Of a stretch of DNA of 64,000 nucleotides, positions 1 to 9,560 are shown one piece after another. Source of the stretch: Mercurialis annua (Eukaryota; Streptophyta; Magnoliopsida; Malpighiales; Euphorbiaceae); contig NC_065570.1 of NCBI RefSeq assembly GCF_937616625.2, positions 44,631,665 through 44,695,664 of the forward strand, read 5' to 3'. A program made the position numbers and the translations under genes. The notes under the pieces are model-generated. The model made no database searches. It was not told the DNA's origin and saw nothing but the letters and a program-made list of their open reading frames with translations. How positions within the stretch are numbered: position 1 is the first letter of the stretch; the number at the start of each line of letters is the position of its first letter.

Positions 1-221
1 TTGGCGTGAGTAATCCATTCCATCATCGGCTGCATCATCATTCTTGTCCGTCGGGAGGTTCCCATCAGTGCCCGAAGTATTCGGCACCTTATTCGATTGG
101 CCATGACTTCTGATTTGTCCAAGTCAGATTCTTCTACTCTGTCACCTTCCTTCAGTTGTTGTCGGCGTATAGACCGAGCGTGCCTGAAATCGTCCTTAAA
201 GTCCGTTTTTGTGCTAACCAT
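1..221 (-). pseudogene. Gypsy element ORF1/gag N-terminal fragment, copy A
   Basis: The minus-strand frame opens with an ATG at 221, just inside the primer-binding region, and runs off the left window edge. Its first residues (MVSTKTDFKDD) and the RRQQLK stretch match the ORF at 13547-13203 almost residue for residue. It is therefore the start of ORF1/gag of the same Ty3/Gypsy family. Compared with that copy, about 19 bases are missing after the MA residues near codon 40. The downstream sequence is consequently read in another frame, while the conserved nucleotide sequence continues. I call it a broken copy. The function (structural gag-type protein) is inferred from position only; no zinc knuckle lies inside this fragment. 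Confidence 0.6.
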
Positions 222-222
222 A

Positions 223-252
223 AACTAAGTCCCCAGTGGAGTCGCCAAAAGA
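223..252 (-). other. Primer-binding region of Gypsy copy A
   Basis: On the minus strand TGGCGACTCCACTGGGGA follows the LTR end by a few bases. This resembles the primer-binding site of Tat/Ogre-type Gypsy elements, which I recall as pairing with a tRNA-Arg 3' end. It fixes the element's orientation as minus: 5' LTR to the right, coding body to the left. Confidence 0.6.
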
Positions 253-729
253 TGTTCGCCTGGAAATAATCCGGACTCGAATCTTTGAATTTGTAATTAG
301 GATCGGTTTGAGATTTGATACTTTAACGAACCTATGTAGATATTCACAGGGCTTCTTTAGTTAAAACACTCAACCACGTGATCTAAATAGTAATAATCTG
401 GGAGTTATAAACTCAGTCGAGATTAATACTGATAAACTACTCCTAAGTTAAAACAATCCAGGAATTGCGGGATAAAAAGCAATGGGCTTGATTTTCGATT
501 GATTGATTTGTTTATACAAAAATAATGAAGGTCTGAGCTATTTATAGCTCTCACTAAATCAAGATTCATAATTTAACTAGAGCTAATATTCCTAAAGAGA
601 AATACTCCTAATGAATTACACACTCTTAATTTACCAAAGATTAATCTAAAAAAGGTTTTTATTGGGCTCAACTCCCTTGATAAACCCATTTAACATCCTG
701 ACCCATATTATTTTGGGCTGGTGTAAACA
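253..729 (-). repeat. LTR of Gypsy element, copy A (5' LTR)
   Basis: The sequence begins TGTTCGCCTGG and ends GGTGTAAACA on the plus strand (477 bp, TG...CA ends). It is closely similar to 13580-14055. Beyond 729 there is no polypurine tract but unrelated AT-rich DNA, so this is the outer (5') LTR of a minus-strand element whose body lies left of the window. The five bases 730-734 (gaaac) would be one copy of the target duplication; the partner is outside the window. Confidence 0.75.
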
Positions 730-785
730 GAAACATTAAAAGATGAAGTTGAATGTAATTCTACTTAGCTAACTATGAGTATTAA

Positions 786-877
786 AAAGCAATAATTAGC
801 ACAGTCATTATATGAAGAATTGCAAACAAATAAAGCAATAATTAGCAGAGTCATTATAAGAAGAATTGCAAACAAAT
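786..877 (+). repeat. 46-bp tandem duplication
   Basis: Two adjacent copies of a 46-bp unit (786-831 and 832-877, beginning aaagcaataattagca) differ at only two or three positions. Apart from this duplication, 735-1047 is AT-rich DNA with no recognisable gene. Confidence 0.85.
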
Positions 878-1047
878 TGACAACTGCATATCGTGTTTGA
901 ATAGAAGAAGTAGTGTAATTTCAGTTTGTTTGCAGAAGTAGTGTATTGTAGCTTTTCTAATTTAGTTATATATTAATGTCTAATTTTTTTACTTCATTTT
1001 TTCAGTATTAAACCATGGGCAAAATTGTTAATATCCTCAGATGTGCA

Positions 1048-1923
1048 CAGTGGCGGAACCAGGAATTTTTTCCAGCCCGGGCTAAATGACATATAATTAA
1101 TATATGATAAATATCATTTGCATAAAATTTATACAATAAAAAACAACAACATATATTACATAGCAAATAATTTAGAGAAAATCATGCTTTGCATGTTTTT
1201 TTTAGATTTGTACAAAGTTTTGCGTTTACTAATTTTTTATTTTTGTAAATACATGAAGATTTATCAAGATTTACCTAATAATCTACAAAAATTTACTAAA
1301 AATTTATCTTTGTAAAAACAATATATTGATTTTTGCAAAAAAAATGAAAAATTAGAACGTACTTTTACAAACAATGAGCCAGAAGTTATATTTTTTAAAA
1401 AATAATAATAATATATGGTCTTTGGTTGATTTATTTTGATCAGTTTTTTTCAAAGTAAACTTTTTAAATATTCACAAAAAAAAAATCAAATAGCAAAATT
1501 CATCGATTATAAATAGAATAAAATTAATAATCAATAAAATAAAATAAAATGACAATAATTAAGAAAATGAATTATAGTAGTCTAATCAATTGTTTGATTT
1601 TATATAGTAAATTAATTTAAATAACCTAAATATTTACTTTCTATAGTTATTATGAAATAATATAAATATATTAACTAAATTAATTTGAACTAATAAAATA
1701 TTAAAAGAATTTTTTTTACCCAAATTGGAGGGGAATTAATTTAAAAGAGAAAGATTAGAAAATTACTAAAATTGATATTTTTTGGTTAAAGATATTAGAA
1801 ATGTTAACGTTAAAGAAATTGAGGATTATGTTAGAAAAAAAGTAGTTTAAAAAATTTGGTTAAAAAAATGAGAACTAATAGACATTAATCGTTAAGTTTA
1901 AGAATTATTTGTTGGGTGTTATA
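1048..1923. other. AT-rich stretch starting with a lone hAT-like terminus
   Basis: At 1048 the sequence CAGTGGCGGAACCAGG resembles the terminal sequence of Tip100-type hAT elements, and of the element at 27633. No matching inverted end was found, so this is at best a one-ended remnant. The rest is very AT-rich, with only short chance reading frames. Confidence 0.3.
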
Positions 1924-2130
1924 ATTTTTTTTTTTGCCAAAGATAGCAATATATAAATATTATAAGAAGAAAGGTCATCTCTTGAAGATGATGAACCATT
2001 CTTAAGCAAAAGAAATAAAAGTGGACTTCGCGGCTACTATTGAGCCTTCCAAATACACATTCGTTTAACAAATTAAAAAACCAAAGCGTAAATAATTTGC
2101 TAAACGAACGGTAGCAATATAGAACAATAA
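1924..2130 (-). mobile_element. LINE (non-LTR retrotransposon) 3' end, 5'-truncated
   Basis: A run of T (about 1926-1936) followed by gccaaagatagcaat is the reverse complement of a poly-A-tailed 3' end ending ...TTGGC-An. About 100 bp further in, ccaaatacacattcg matches the complement of the LINE tail at 11690-12084 (ccaagtacacattcg in the same register), so both copies belong to one family. The insertion is short, typical of a 5'-truncated copy. Its upstream limit is uncertain. Nothing is recognisable between 2131 and 3047. Confidence 0.6.
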
Positions 2131-3047
2131 AAATTTAAGAGAGAATTATTTACCATTGAAAAAGATATTAGTATAAATATTACCTTAATTGTAGAGCGCA
2201 GTACCGAAATGTCGGGACCATTCAGAACAAAACAAACCTGATAACTTACCTGATAATACCAGAGTTCCACCAACTGACGGCCGAGGACGAAGTTAGAGGG
2301 GCCAAATGAGAAGCCCCTCTAAGTTAATAAAGAAAACTCTAAGTATGTGATATAAACGCCCATAAAAGGGTAATGAACACCAATTGGGGAATGAATTATT
2401 TTTAAAGAATGACTCAAAAATTCACAAAATATAAAAAAATAATAATTTGAATTTGTGTATAAAGAGCCAAAAAAAAGGAGAAAAAAGCGATTATTGAATG
2501 CAGACATATTTTATTAGCAAAAGTGCACAAATTGTTTTTCACTTTTTGATTAAATGTAATAAACTTACAGGAAAAAAACAGGTTTAATTTCAATCTTAAA
2601 TGTACTCAACCCACACTAATCATGCCAATGAAGATGAAAAACGCAAACAGCAAAAGAAATTGAAAATAACGAATAAAATAATATAATTTTATCTAAAAAA
2701 TTAACCACTAATTAATGATTCTACATAAAATTAAAAAATATTCATTTGATTCATTAAACATGGTACCATTTCAATTGAAATTGTTTAGACTATTTGGATA
2801 TTTAAAAGATAGGAGAAATAAAACCTGCAAGTAATAGGTTTGAAATTTGAAAGTTGAAACCATAATCTGTGTCCCCGACATAACAAACTCTAAATTTCCA
2901 AATTCAGTAGTAAACCCTAACATTTCAAATTGCAGTGGTAATACAAGTGAAATTGTCATTTTTGGTTTGTAGACCAAACTAAAAAAAATAAAATAAAGTA
3001 ATTGTTGGCGTGGATGAGAAACTTGTTGATGATCTCGTTTTACATGA
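2131..3047. other. Unassigned AT-rich sequence
   Basis: Only short open frames of low complexity on both strands (under 70 codons), with no family resemblance that I can support. It probably belongs to old, decayed intergenic DNA. Confidence 0.5.
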
Positions 3048-3601
3048 CTAGTTTCGTATTACGTGCTACGCACGTGGCTCGTAACGTAACTCGTCAATGA
3101 ATACATTAGTGAATTTAGTATAATTATATTAATTTTTTATTTATAATTAATATTAAATTAGTTAAAATTTTTTATAAAAGTAAATAAAATATTTTCGGTT
3201 ATAATTTTTTTTTCATACTGAATTTATTCTTCTTTTGGTTTTATAATAACCATAATTAAATAATTAACTTAATTTTATTAATTTTTATCTTTAAAAATAA
3301 TAAGATAGAAATTTAAATAATAATATATTGATCAAATACAATATTTTAATTTTGTAGTTCAATCAAACTAAAAGATAGGTATTCCTACTAATTTGGAGAC
3401 AATTTAATTATTTTTTACATACTAAAAACTAAATTGGAGATAATTTAGCTATCTATTCTAATTAGAACTTTAATTATAATAGTGATTAATTAAATAACTA
3501 ATTAGTTAATGACTATAAAACCTTTATTTAGTAGTAAACTGAAAAGAATTATTTAGTAATTTTGTCTGTCCCCCCATCCGTGCTTTTATATATAGTATAG
3601 A
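3048..3601 (-). mobile_element. Non-autonomous Helitron, complete (about 554 bp)
   Basis: Read on the minus strand the element starts TCTATACTATATATAAAAG after a host A and ends CTAG before a host T. This is the A^T insertion pattern of Helitrons. A 15-base stem-loop (acgtgc-tac-gcacgt, 3061-3075) lies about 10 bases before the CTAG end, as Helitron 3' ends require. No Rep/helicase coding sequence is present, so mobility would depend on an autonomous partner. Two other 3' ends with the same hairpin occur at 9560 and 57721. Confidence 0.8.
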
Positions 3602-4586
3602 TATAGATAGATAGCAGTTATTCATTCATTTGTTGTTGATCATAAAAACTGTTTAATTTTTCCTTAGAAAATCATCATCAAGAATGGAAATTTTAATAAT
3701 CAATTGCACTTTTTACCGATTACATGCATCATCATCCAACAAAAGAGAAAGTAAATTCCGTAGATCATATGCAGTTATATCAAAATATATTAAGAAGTAA
3801 ATCAATAAGACAATTGATGGAAGTAAATAGATTAGTAAATTAGTACCATGAATAACTGTGATGGATTGATCATTTTCTGGAGAGAATCTTGACAAAAAAT
3901 CAAAAACCCAACCGGTAACCGTTTTTTTCTCGCGGTGCAGTTAGAGTTATATCCAAACAAGAACAGTAAAACCAGAGGAGATGGTAATCAGAAGTTAAAT
4001 TCCGGTGATAATGGGCTGTTTATGAAGAATTGGGAATGATGGTGTTCCTCATGTTGGGATGTGTTGCTTTTGGTATAGTTTTTTTTGTTATCGAATGGCC
4101 TCCTTAACTTTTTTGTTGGGTGTTATAATTTGAAAAAAGAAATATGGGTAATGATGGAAATTAATAGCATAGTATTTGACTAATTGGTTAGTAAACTCGG
4201 CAAAGTAACCCCTTTCAAATTTCAAGGGTAAGTGATTAAACGACATTGTCGTTTGGTTTCTCACAAAGTGATACCTAAAAGAATTATAATTTCCCACGTT
4301 TTTCCTATCTTCTTCCTTAATAAATACAGTCCAGCGCCGTCAGCCATGGTTGAAACTCAGCAACTTCACGCCGGCCTTCGATGCTCAGCAACTTCACGTA
4401 CCTATAGGGTAAAAGAGAGATGGTTGATTTAAATAGGTCATCAACGAATATTACCAAGTCATCATTCTTCATATATCAAACGGCATGCAGCAATATGTTT
4501 ATTAGAAATGTGGCTTGCCTTTAGCCCTAATTGCAAAATCCATGTATTACATATAAAAAAGAGAAATATTTAAATTAAAAGAAATT
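3602..4586. other. Unassigned flank with possible gene remnant
   Basis: Mostly AT-rich. Around 4345-4410 a short plus-strand stretch opens ATGGTTGAAACTCAGCAAC and holds a near-direct repeat of ctcagcaacttcacg. It could be the first exon of a lost gene, but no family is recognisable. The phrase ttgttgggtgttataattt at about 4114 also occurs at about 1911, next to the LINE insertion, which suggests an older duplicated repeat. Confidence 0.3.
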
Positions 4587-4591
4587 GATAG

Positions 4592-5538
4592 TGAAAGACC
4601 CTTTGGGTTATAAGGCAAACCGGTTTTTAATTTATGAATCAGAAATTTAAATTCTTTAAAGCGGAAAAGAGAATTTAAAGACACAAGAAATTTAGAGTGG
4701 TTCGGATCAACTCACGATCCTACTCCACTACTCAATCTAAGATTGAGATTTTAGAATCCACTAAATGGGATTGTGCTTTATAGATAAGCACCAATTTTAT
4801 AAAGAGATTTCTTAGAGATAATCTCAAACTCACAATTGATTTTTCAAGGATAATCAAGAACCTACAAGGGTTGAGTTTTTCCAAAGCTAAACTCTAACTC
4901 ACAATGATTAGGAGTTTCCAAGATTACTCCAAAACTACAACAAAACTAAGTGATTTAAAAATGTATGTTTGTTGTTTCAAGGTGTGTAAATCATTAACCT
5001 TGAAACATTGCAAATGGGTTTATATTTATACCCAAAGCAATCCCCAAACAAAGCACTAACAAACAAAACAAAAAAATGATCTCTGCACACATATCGCCCC
5101 CGTGATGCATGGATCACGGGCGAGATATTTGAATGAGACAAAAACCTTCAACGGCTAGAGCCACGTGTCAATGCTTCATTGGGTCTTCAAAAATGTATCC
5201 GTTGGATCTTCAACGGTCTCATTTATCGCGCCCGAGATGTGTTCGTCGCGCCCGTGATTCGTTCCAACGGTCGACTAGGGTTTTGTCAGCTCAAATATCG
5301 CCCCCGTGATATTTGCGTCTCCCCCGTGATATATATCGCCCCCGAGATGGAAATCCATCACGGGCGAGATATGCTACTGGACAGCTTTCTACTCAAAAAC
5401 ACGATTTTTGCTAGAGAGCTCCGAATTGACTTCCGATTGTTCCTATGAGTTCCTATACACTAATAAACATGATTAGATCACTCATTGTTGATTGTCAAAG
5501 TCAAAACAAAAGGAGTTTGAAAGGACAAAGGTCCAACA
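4592..5538 (-). repeat. 3' LTR of the Copia-type element
   Basis: Plus-strand ends TGAAAGACCC...GGTCCAACA, i.e. TGTTGGACC...GGGTCTTTCA in element sense. It contains a cluster of GC-rich words (cgcccccgtgat and its complement) at 5094-5370. It is followed inwards by the purine tract at 5541-5555. Confidence 0.9.
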
Positions 5539-6150
5539 ATCTCCCCCTTTTTGAGTTTGACAATCAACATGCTAAAATGACTAAGTTAAGTAAGAGTCAA
5601 ATTGATTTTGGCTCCCCCTCACTTTATGCACAAAAGATATAAGCAATTTATAATGCATAAGTAAGAAATTTTGAAAAAAAAAAACTTAGCAATTTGAGCA
5701 TGGAAACTTCTCCCCCTTTGTCAAGCACAAAAAGAATCAAAGCATGTTTAGAACACGGACAAAGGAGCTAATTGAAGGAGATTTTGAAAACAATTTTTAG
5801 TCTCTCATTCAATTGAGGCGCAAGACACTAATTTGATATGCATATCAAGCCTAAAACTCAATTGATTGAACTAATTTGATTTAAATGATCAAAAATAGGT
5901 AATAATTCATCAATTGAATTGTACGAAGGCAAGTCCAATCATTAAAAAAGTTTTAAAGCATATCAAAACTTTTTGGAGAATTAAGTTTTGAAAAATTGAT
6001 TCTCCCCCTCAAAACAACAATTTTGGAAAACATGGCATATAGATTGATACAAATTTTACCTATGTTGCCATTTTCCAAAAGCTTCCATTGATCATCCACC
6101 TTATGATTTGAGATTGGTTTAGTGGACATCAATTGTACCTACAAAGCAAA
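5539..6150 (-). other. Copia-type element 3' internal region with polypurine tract, no gene
   Basis: The minus strand carries the purine tract next to the 3' LTR. Pyrimidine-rich plus-strand blocks (tctccccct, also at about 5710 and 6001) are scattered through the 600 bp between gag and LTR. No coding segment of pol is recognisable, which marks this as a real absence rather than a frameshifted pol. Confidence 0.6.
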
Positions 6151-6453
6151 TCACTTAGGTACCCAAACAACTTTGGGTCCTTGAAAGTTAATGCTTGAAT
6201 AGTTCAAAGGGATTAGCCTTAATTGAACTTTTCTCACATAGCAATGAACATTAATATGACCATATTGCATGCAATAAAAACATTGAGTTCTATGGTTCAC
6301 ATTTGATTGCTTTTGAGGTGGCTTGGTTCTAATGGTCTCATAAGAACAAGCACAAGCATATACACAAGAATTGGACATTTGAAGATGCATGAACATGTGA
6401 GTTCTTTCTAGTCTTCTTGTTCCATTTTTGACTATATTGAGAAGCATAGCCAT
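6151..6453 (-). pseudogene. Copia gag C-terminus with CCHC zinc knuckle (shifted frame)
   Basis: This frame continues gag after a frameshift in the 6338-6453 overlap. It holds a nucleic-acid-binding zinc knuckle, CFYCMQYGHINVHC, with exact C-x2-C-x4-H-x4-C spacing. It ends GPKVVWVPK, a phrase that in plant Copia polyproteins sits just before the protease. A stop follows directly, so there is no protease continuation. Confidence 0.65.
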
Positions 6454-8044
6454 GTCTCAAGGGTCTTGTACCCTTGTTGCTCTTAGCCTTTTGAGCCAAG
6501 AATGGCTTAGGCCTAGGAGCTTGAGCATGCACCTTCTTTGCCTCAATTGGTTTGACCAATTTAGGAGGAACTTCTATAGAAGAAGTTTGAGGCAAAATGG
6601 ACTTCACAAATTTAGTCCCATTGGAACTAGAGGCATTTTGATTATAGCCAAGTCCATATTTTATGGTTGGGCATCTTTGAGATACAAGAATTGAATCCAA
6701 AGTTGCCTTCCCTTTTTGAAATCTTGAAAGTGAATCTTTTAATTCAAGAATTTCATTCTTTAGTTGATCATTTTCCTTAAGCAAGTTATCAACATTCAAA
6801 CCTTGCTTAGGGATAGATTCTAAAGATGACTTGAGAGCTTCATTTGACAATTTAAGCTCATGAAATTCTTTTGTTAAAACAATCATTTCATCTTTGGCTT
6901 TAGAAGCCTCATTTTTGAAAAATAGCATCTTGGCTTTATAATCACCACATTTAATTACTAGTTCATAAAGCATGCTATACATATCATCATCATCATCATG
7001 AGCATCATCAACAACAATATCATCAATAACATCATCAACAATATCATTTTTAACATTTAAGCATGCATCATGTGATTCAACACCAATACCATCCCAAGAT
7101 AGAAAAGATTGGGGGTTTACCTCTAGTGTTGGTTCCTCCTCAAAAGACATGAGGCACAAGTTGGCATCATGGTGGCTATCACCATCCGATTGAGAATCAC
7201 CATCCCAAGAAGTCTTGGAACCCCCCTTTGAACTCTTCCTTGAAGAGGAGGATCTACCATGATTGCCATTTCCCTTCATCTTGAGCTCATTCACTCTCTT
7301 TGTGAGCCTCAAGAGTTCTTCCTCATTGCTTTCCTTCTTGTTCTCTTCTAAAAGAGTACTTGTTGATGCCTTGAAAGCCACGTTCTTCTCCCTTGCCATT
7401 TCTTCTTGAATAATCTTGATGTAAGACATCTCATGGAGAAGAAGCTTTCCAATCAACTCATCCGTCCTCAAGGTAGATAAATCATGAGTTTTAATGATGG
7501 CGGTAGTCTTAGGTTGCCATAGAAGAATAGGAAGGGATCTTAGGATTTTACCATTGATTTCATTTAGCTTGAAGAATTTTCCAAGTTGCTCAAGACTATG
7601 AACAATCTTAAGAAGCCTTGATGTCATCATCCCCACATCTTCATTTGGCAAGCCCTTGAAGCCTTCATACTCACCAAGAAGCAACTCAAGCTTCTTACCC
7701 TTGACTTGTTGTGTACCTTCATAGTAGCTCTCAAGAGTCTCCCACATTTGCTTGGCACAATTCAAGTGTTGAATTCTACCTTGTTCTTCTCTAGAGATTG
7801 AGGAGAGGAGAGTAGTAATGGCTTTTCTATTCATGCCATTCTCCTTGACTTGCTCTATAGACCAATCTTGTCTCTTCAAAAGAGCTCCATTTTTGTCACA
7901 TGGAGGTGTCCATCCCCTTAGAAATACACTCCATAGATCAACCCCTTTCATATCAAGATAATTTTCCATCATATATTTCCAAACTTTGTAATTTGAGCCA
8001 TCAAGAAAAGGTTTGAAAGTGATGAAAAAAATTTCGGTTGCCAT
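6338..8044 (-). CDS. Copia-type gag polyprotein (UBN2/DUF4219-like)
   Basis: A 568-codon frame starts at MATEIFFITFKPFLDGSNY, 46 bases after the primer-binding site, as expected for gag. The N-terminus (FLDGSNYKVWKYMMENYL) is the usual start of plant Copia gag. Residues 40-190 (W-x-L-LESYYEGT, KKLELLLGEYEGF, LP) match the UBN2-type gag domain. Then come a Ser/Lys/Asp-rich linker with an acidic run at about 340-355 (VDDAHDDDDD), a predicted coiled coil with leucines at about 390-440 and a basic tail. The original protein continued into the zinc knuckle read at 6151-6453 in another frame, so this copy is shifted near its end. Gag forms the cytoplasmic virus-like particle. No enzyme domains follow. 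Confidence 0.85.
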   Translation of the reverse strand: MATEIFFITFKPFLDGSNYKVWKYMMENYLDMKGVDLWSVFLRGWTPPCDKNGALLKRQDWSIEQVKENGMNRKAITTLLSSISREEQGRIQHLNCAKQMWETLESYYEGTQQVKGKKLELLLGEYEGFKGLPNEDVGMMTSRLLKIVHSLEQLGKFFKLNEINGKILRSLPILLWQPKTTAIIKTHDLSTLRTDELIGKLLLHEMSYIKIIQEEMAREKNVAFKASTSTLLEENKKESNEEELLRLTKRVNELKMKGNGNHGRSSSSRKSSKGGSKTSWDGDSQSDGDSHHDANLCLMSFEEEPTLEVNPQSFLSWDGIGVESHDACLNVKNDIVDDVIDDIVVDDAHDDDDDMYSMLYELVIKCGDYKAKMLFFKNEASKAKDEMIVLTKEFHELKLSNEALKSSLESIPKQGLNVDNLLKENDQLKNEILELKDSLSRFQKGKATLDSILVSQRCPTIKYGLGYNQNASSSNGTKFVKSILPQTSSIEVPPKLVKPIEAKKVHAQAPRPKPFLAQKAKSNKGTRPLRHGYASQYSQKWNKKTRKNSHVHASSNVQFLCICLCLFL

Positions 8045-8089
8045 TTTTGATCGAAAGCTCTAGCAATTAAGCAACAAGAAGAGCACCTT

Positions 8090-8101
8090 GCTCCGATACC
8101 A
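8090..8101 (-). other. Primer-binding site of the Copia-type element
   Basis: Minus strand TGGTATCGGAGC, two bases inside the 5' LTR. It is the common plant initiator-tRNA-Met site TGGTATCAGAGC with one change, A to G. Confidence 0.8.
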
Positions 8102-8103
8102 AT

Positions 8104-9049
8104 TGAAAGACCCTTTGGGTTATAAGGCAAACCGGTTTTTGATTTGTGAATCAGAAATTTAAATTCTTTAAAGCGGAAAAGAGAATTTAAAGACACAAGA
8201 GATTTAGAGTGGTTCGGATCAACTCACGATCCTACTCCACTACTCAATCTAAGATTGAGATTTTAGAATCCACTAAATGGGATTGTGCTTTATAGATAAG
8301 CACCAACTTTACAAAGAGATTTCTTAGAGATAATCTCAAACTCACAATTGATTTTTCAAGGATAATCAAGAACCTACAAGGGTTGAGTTTTTCCAAAGCT
8401 AAACTCTAACTCACAATGATTAGGAGTTTCCAAGATTACTCCAAAACTACAACAAAACTAAGTGATTTAAAAATGTATGTTTGTTGTTTTAAGGTGTGTA
8501 AATCATTAACCTTGAAACAGTGCAAATGGGTTTATATTTATACCCAAAGCAATCCCCAAACAAAGCACTAACAAACAAAACAAAAAAATGATCTATGCAC
8601 ACATATCGCCCCCGTGATGCATGGATCACGGGCGAGATATTTGAATGAGACAAAAACCTTCAACGACTAGAGCCACGTGTCAATGATTCATTGGGTCTTC
8701 AAAAATGTATCCGTTGGATCTTCAACGGTCTCATTTATCGCGCCCGAGATGTGTTCGTCGCGCCCGTGATTCGTTCCAACGGTCGACTAGGATTTTGTCA
8801 GCTCGAATATCGCCCCCGTGATATTTGCGTCGCCCCCGTGATATATATCAACCCCGAGATGGAAATCCATCACGGGCGAGATATGCTACTAGACAGCTTT
8901 CTACTCAAAAACACGATTTTTGCTAGAGAGCTCCGAATTGATTCCGATTGTTCCTATGAGTTCTTATACATTAATAAACATGATTAGATCACTCATAGTT
9001 GATTGTCAAAGTCAAAACAAAAGGAGTTTGAAAGGACAAAGGTCCAACA
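8104..9049 (-). repeat. 5' LTR of the Copia-type element
   Basis: Same ends and length as 4592-5538, with about 20 scattered differences including one single-base indel near 8941. The duplicated gatag follows at 9050-9054. Confidence 0.9.
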
Positions 9050-9054
9050 GATAG

Positions 9055-9560
9055 TAATTGTAATTTAATTTCACAAATTTTCTCCATTGATTATATTGTT
9101 TTTAAATCAGTGAGGGATTACTAAACATATTTTCTAATTGACATCACACTTTTATAAAAAAAACAATTTTCAATAATAATCAATTATAAAATATTTTTTA
9201 ATTTTTGAAAATAAATATATATATAACTCAAATTCATTTTTAACTAATCTCATTTTAACTAAAAATATTTTATTAAAAACTAGAATAATATATTTAATAG
9301 TTAGTACATATAACAGGTCATATAAATATTACTCACTTGCTATAATTTTAGTTTAATTTATAAATTTTTATTAAAATTAAAATATTAAATTAGATTTTAA
9401 TTATATATATATAATGGGTCCTATAAATATTGTTCAAGTGCCATAATTTTAATTTAAATAAAAAATAATAATATTTATTAAAAGTTAAAATATTATATTT
9501 AATATATATAACGGGTTACGTAAATGCCGCTCACGTGCGTAGCACGTGGCGAAACGCTAG
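9055..9560 (+). mobile_element. Helitron 3' portion
   Basis: The sequence ends with a 17-base hairpin (cacgtgc-gta-gcacgtg, 9532-9548), eight spacer bases and CTAG (9557-9560) before a host T. This is the canonical Helitron 3' end. Three diverged repeats of about 110 bp precede it, each with a phrase like aacgggttacgtaaat (around 9310, 9413 and 9509). The 5' TC end was not found. It may lie left of the Copia insertion, which then landed inside this Helitron. Confidence 0.65.

Larger units (their letters stand above)
4587..9054 (-). mobile_element. Copia-type, gag-only LTR retrotransposon (TR-GAG-like), complete
   Basis: Two LTRs of about 947 bp (4592-5538 and 8104-9049) bound an internal region of only 2.6 kb. 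A perfect 5-bp duplication, gatag, lies at 4587-4591 and 9050-9054. The minus orientation follows from the primer-binding site (TGGTATCGGAGC, complementary to initiator tRNA-Met apart from one position) beside the right LTR and a purine tract (AAAAAGGGGGAGAT) beside the left LTR. The interior encodes gag and a zinc knuckle but no protease, integrase, reverse transcriptase or RNase H. I judge it a non-autonomous gag-only element. The LTRs differ at about 20 positions by eye (roughly 98% identical), so the insertion is fairly recent. Confidence 0.9.

Noticed and set aside
1118..1315. 65-codon plus-strand frame
   Set aside because: Low-complexity AT-rich translation (K/I/N/Y/L only) with no family resemblance; expected by chance.
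4539..4562. Possible Helitron 5' end (tccatgtattacatataaaaaa) for the 3' end at 9560
   Set aside because: Only loosely like the TCTATACTATATATAAAAG start of the complete copy; too weak to set a boundary.
8691..8987. 98-codon plus-strand frame, with a near copy at 5179-5448
   Set aside because: It lies in the LTRs of the Copia-type element; the similarity is LTR duplication, not two genes.
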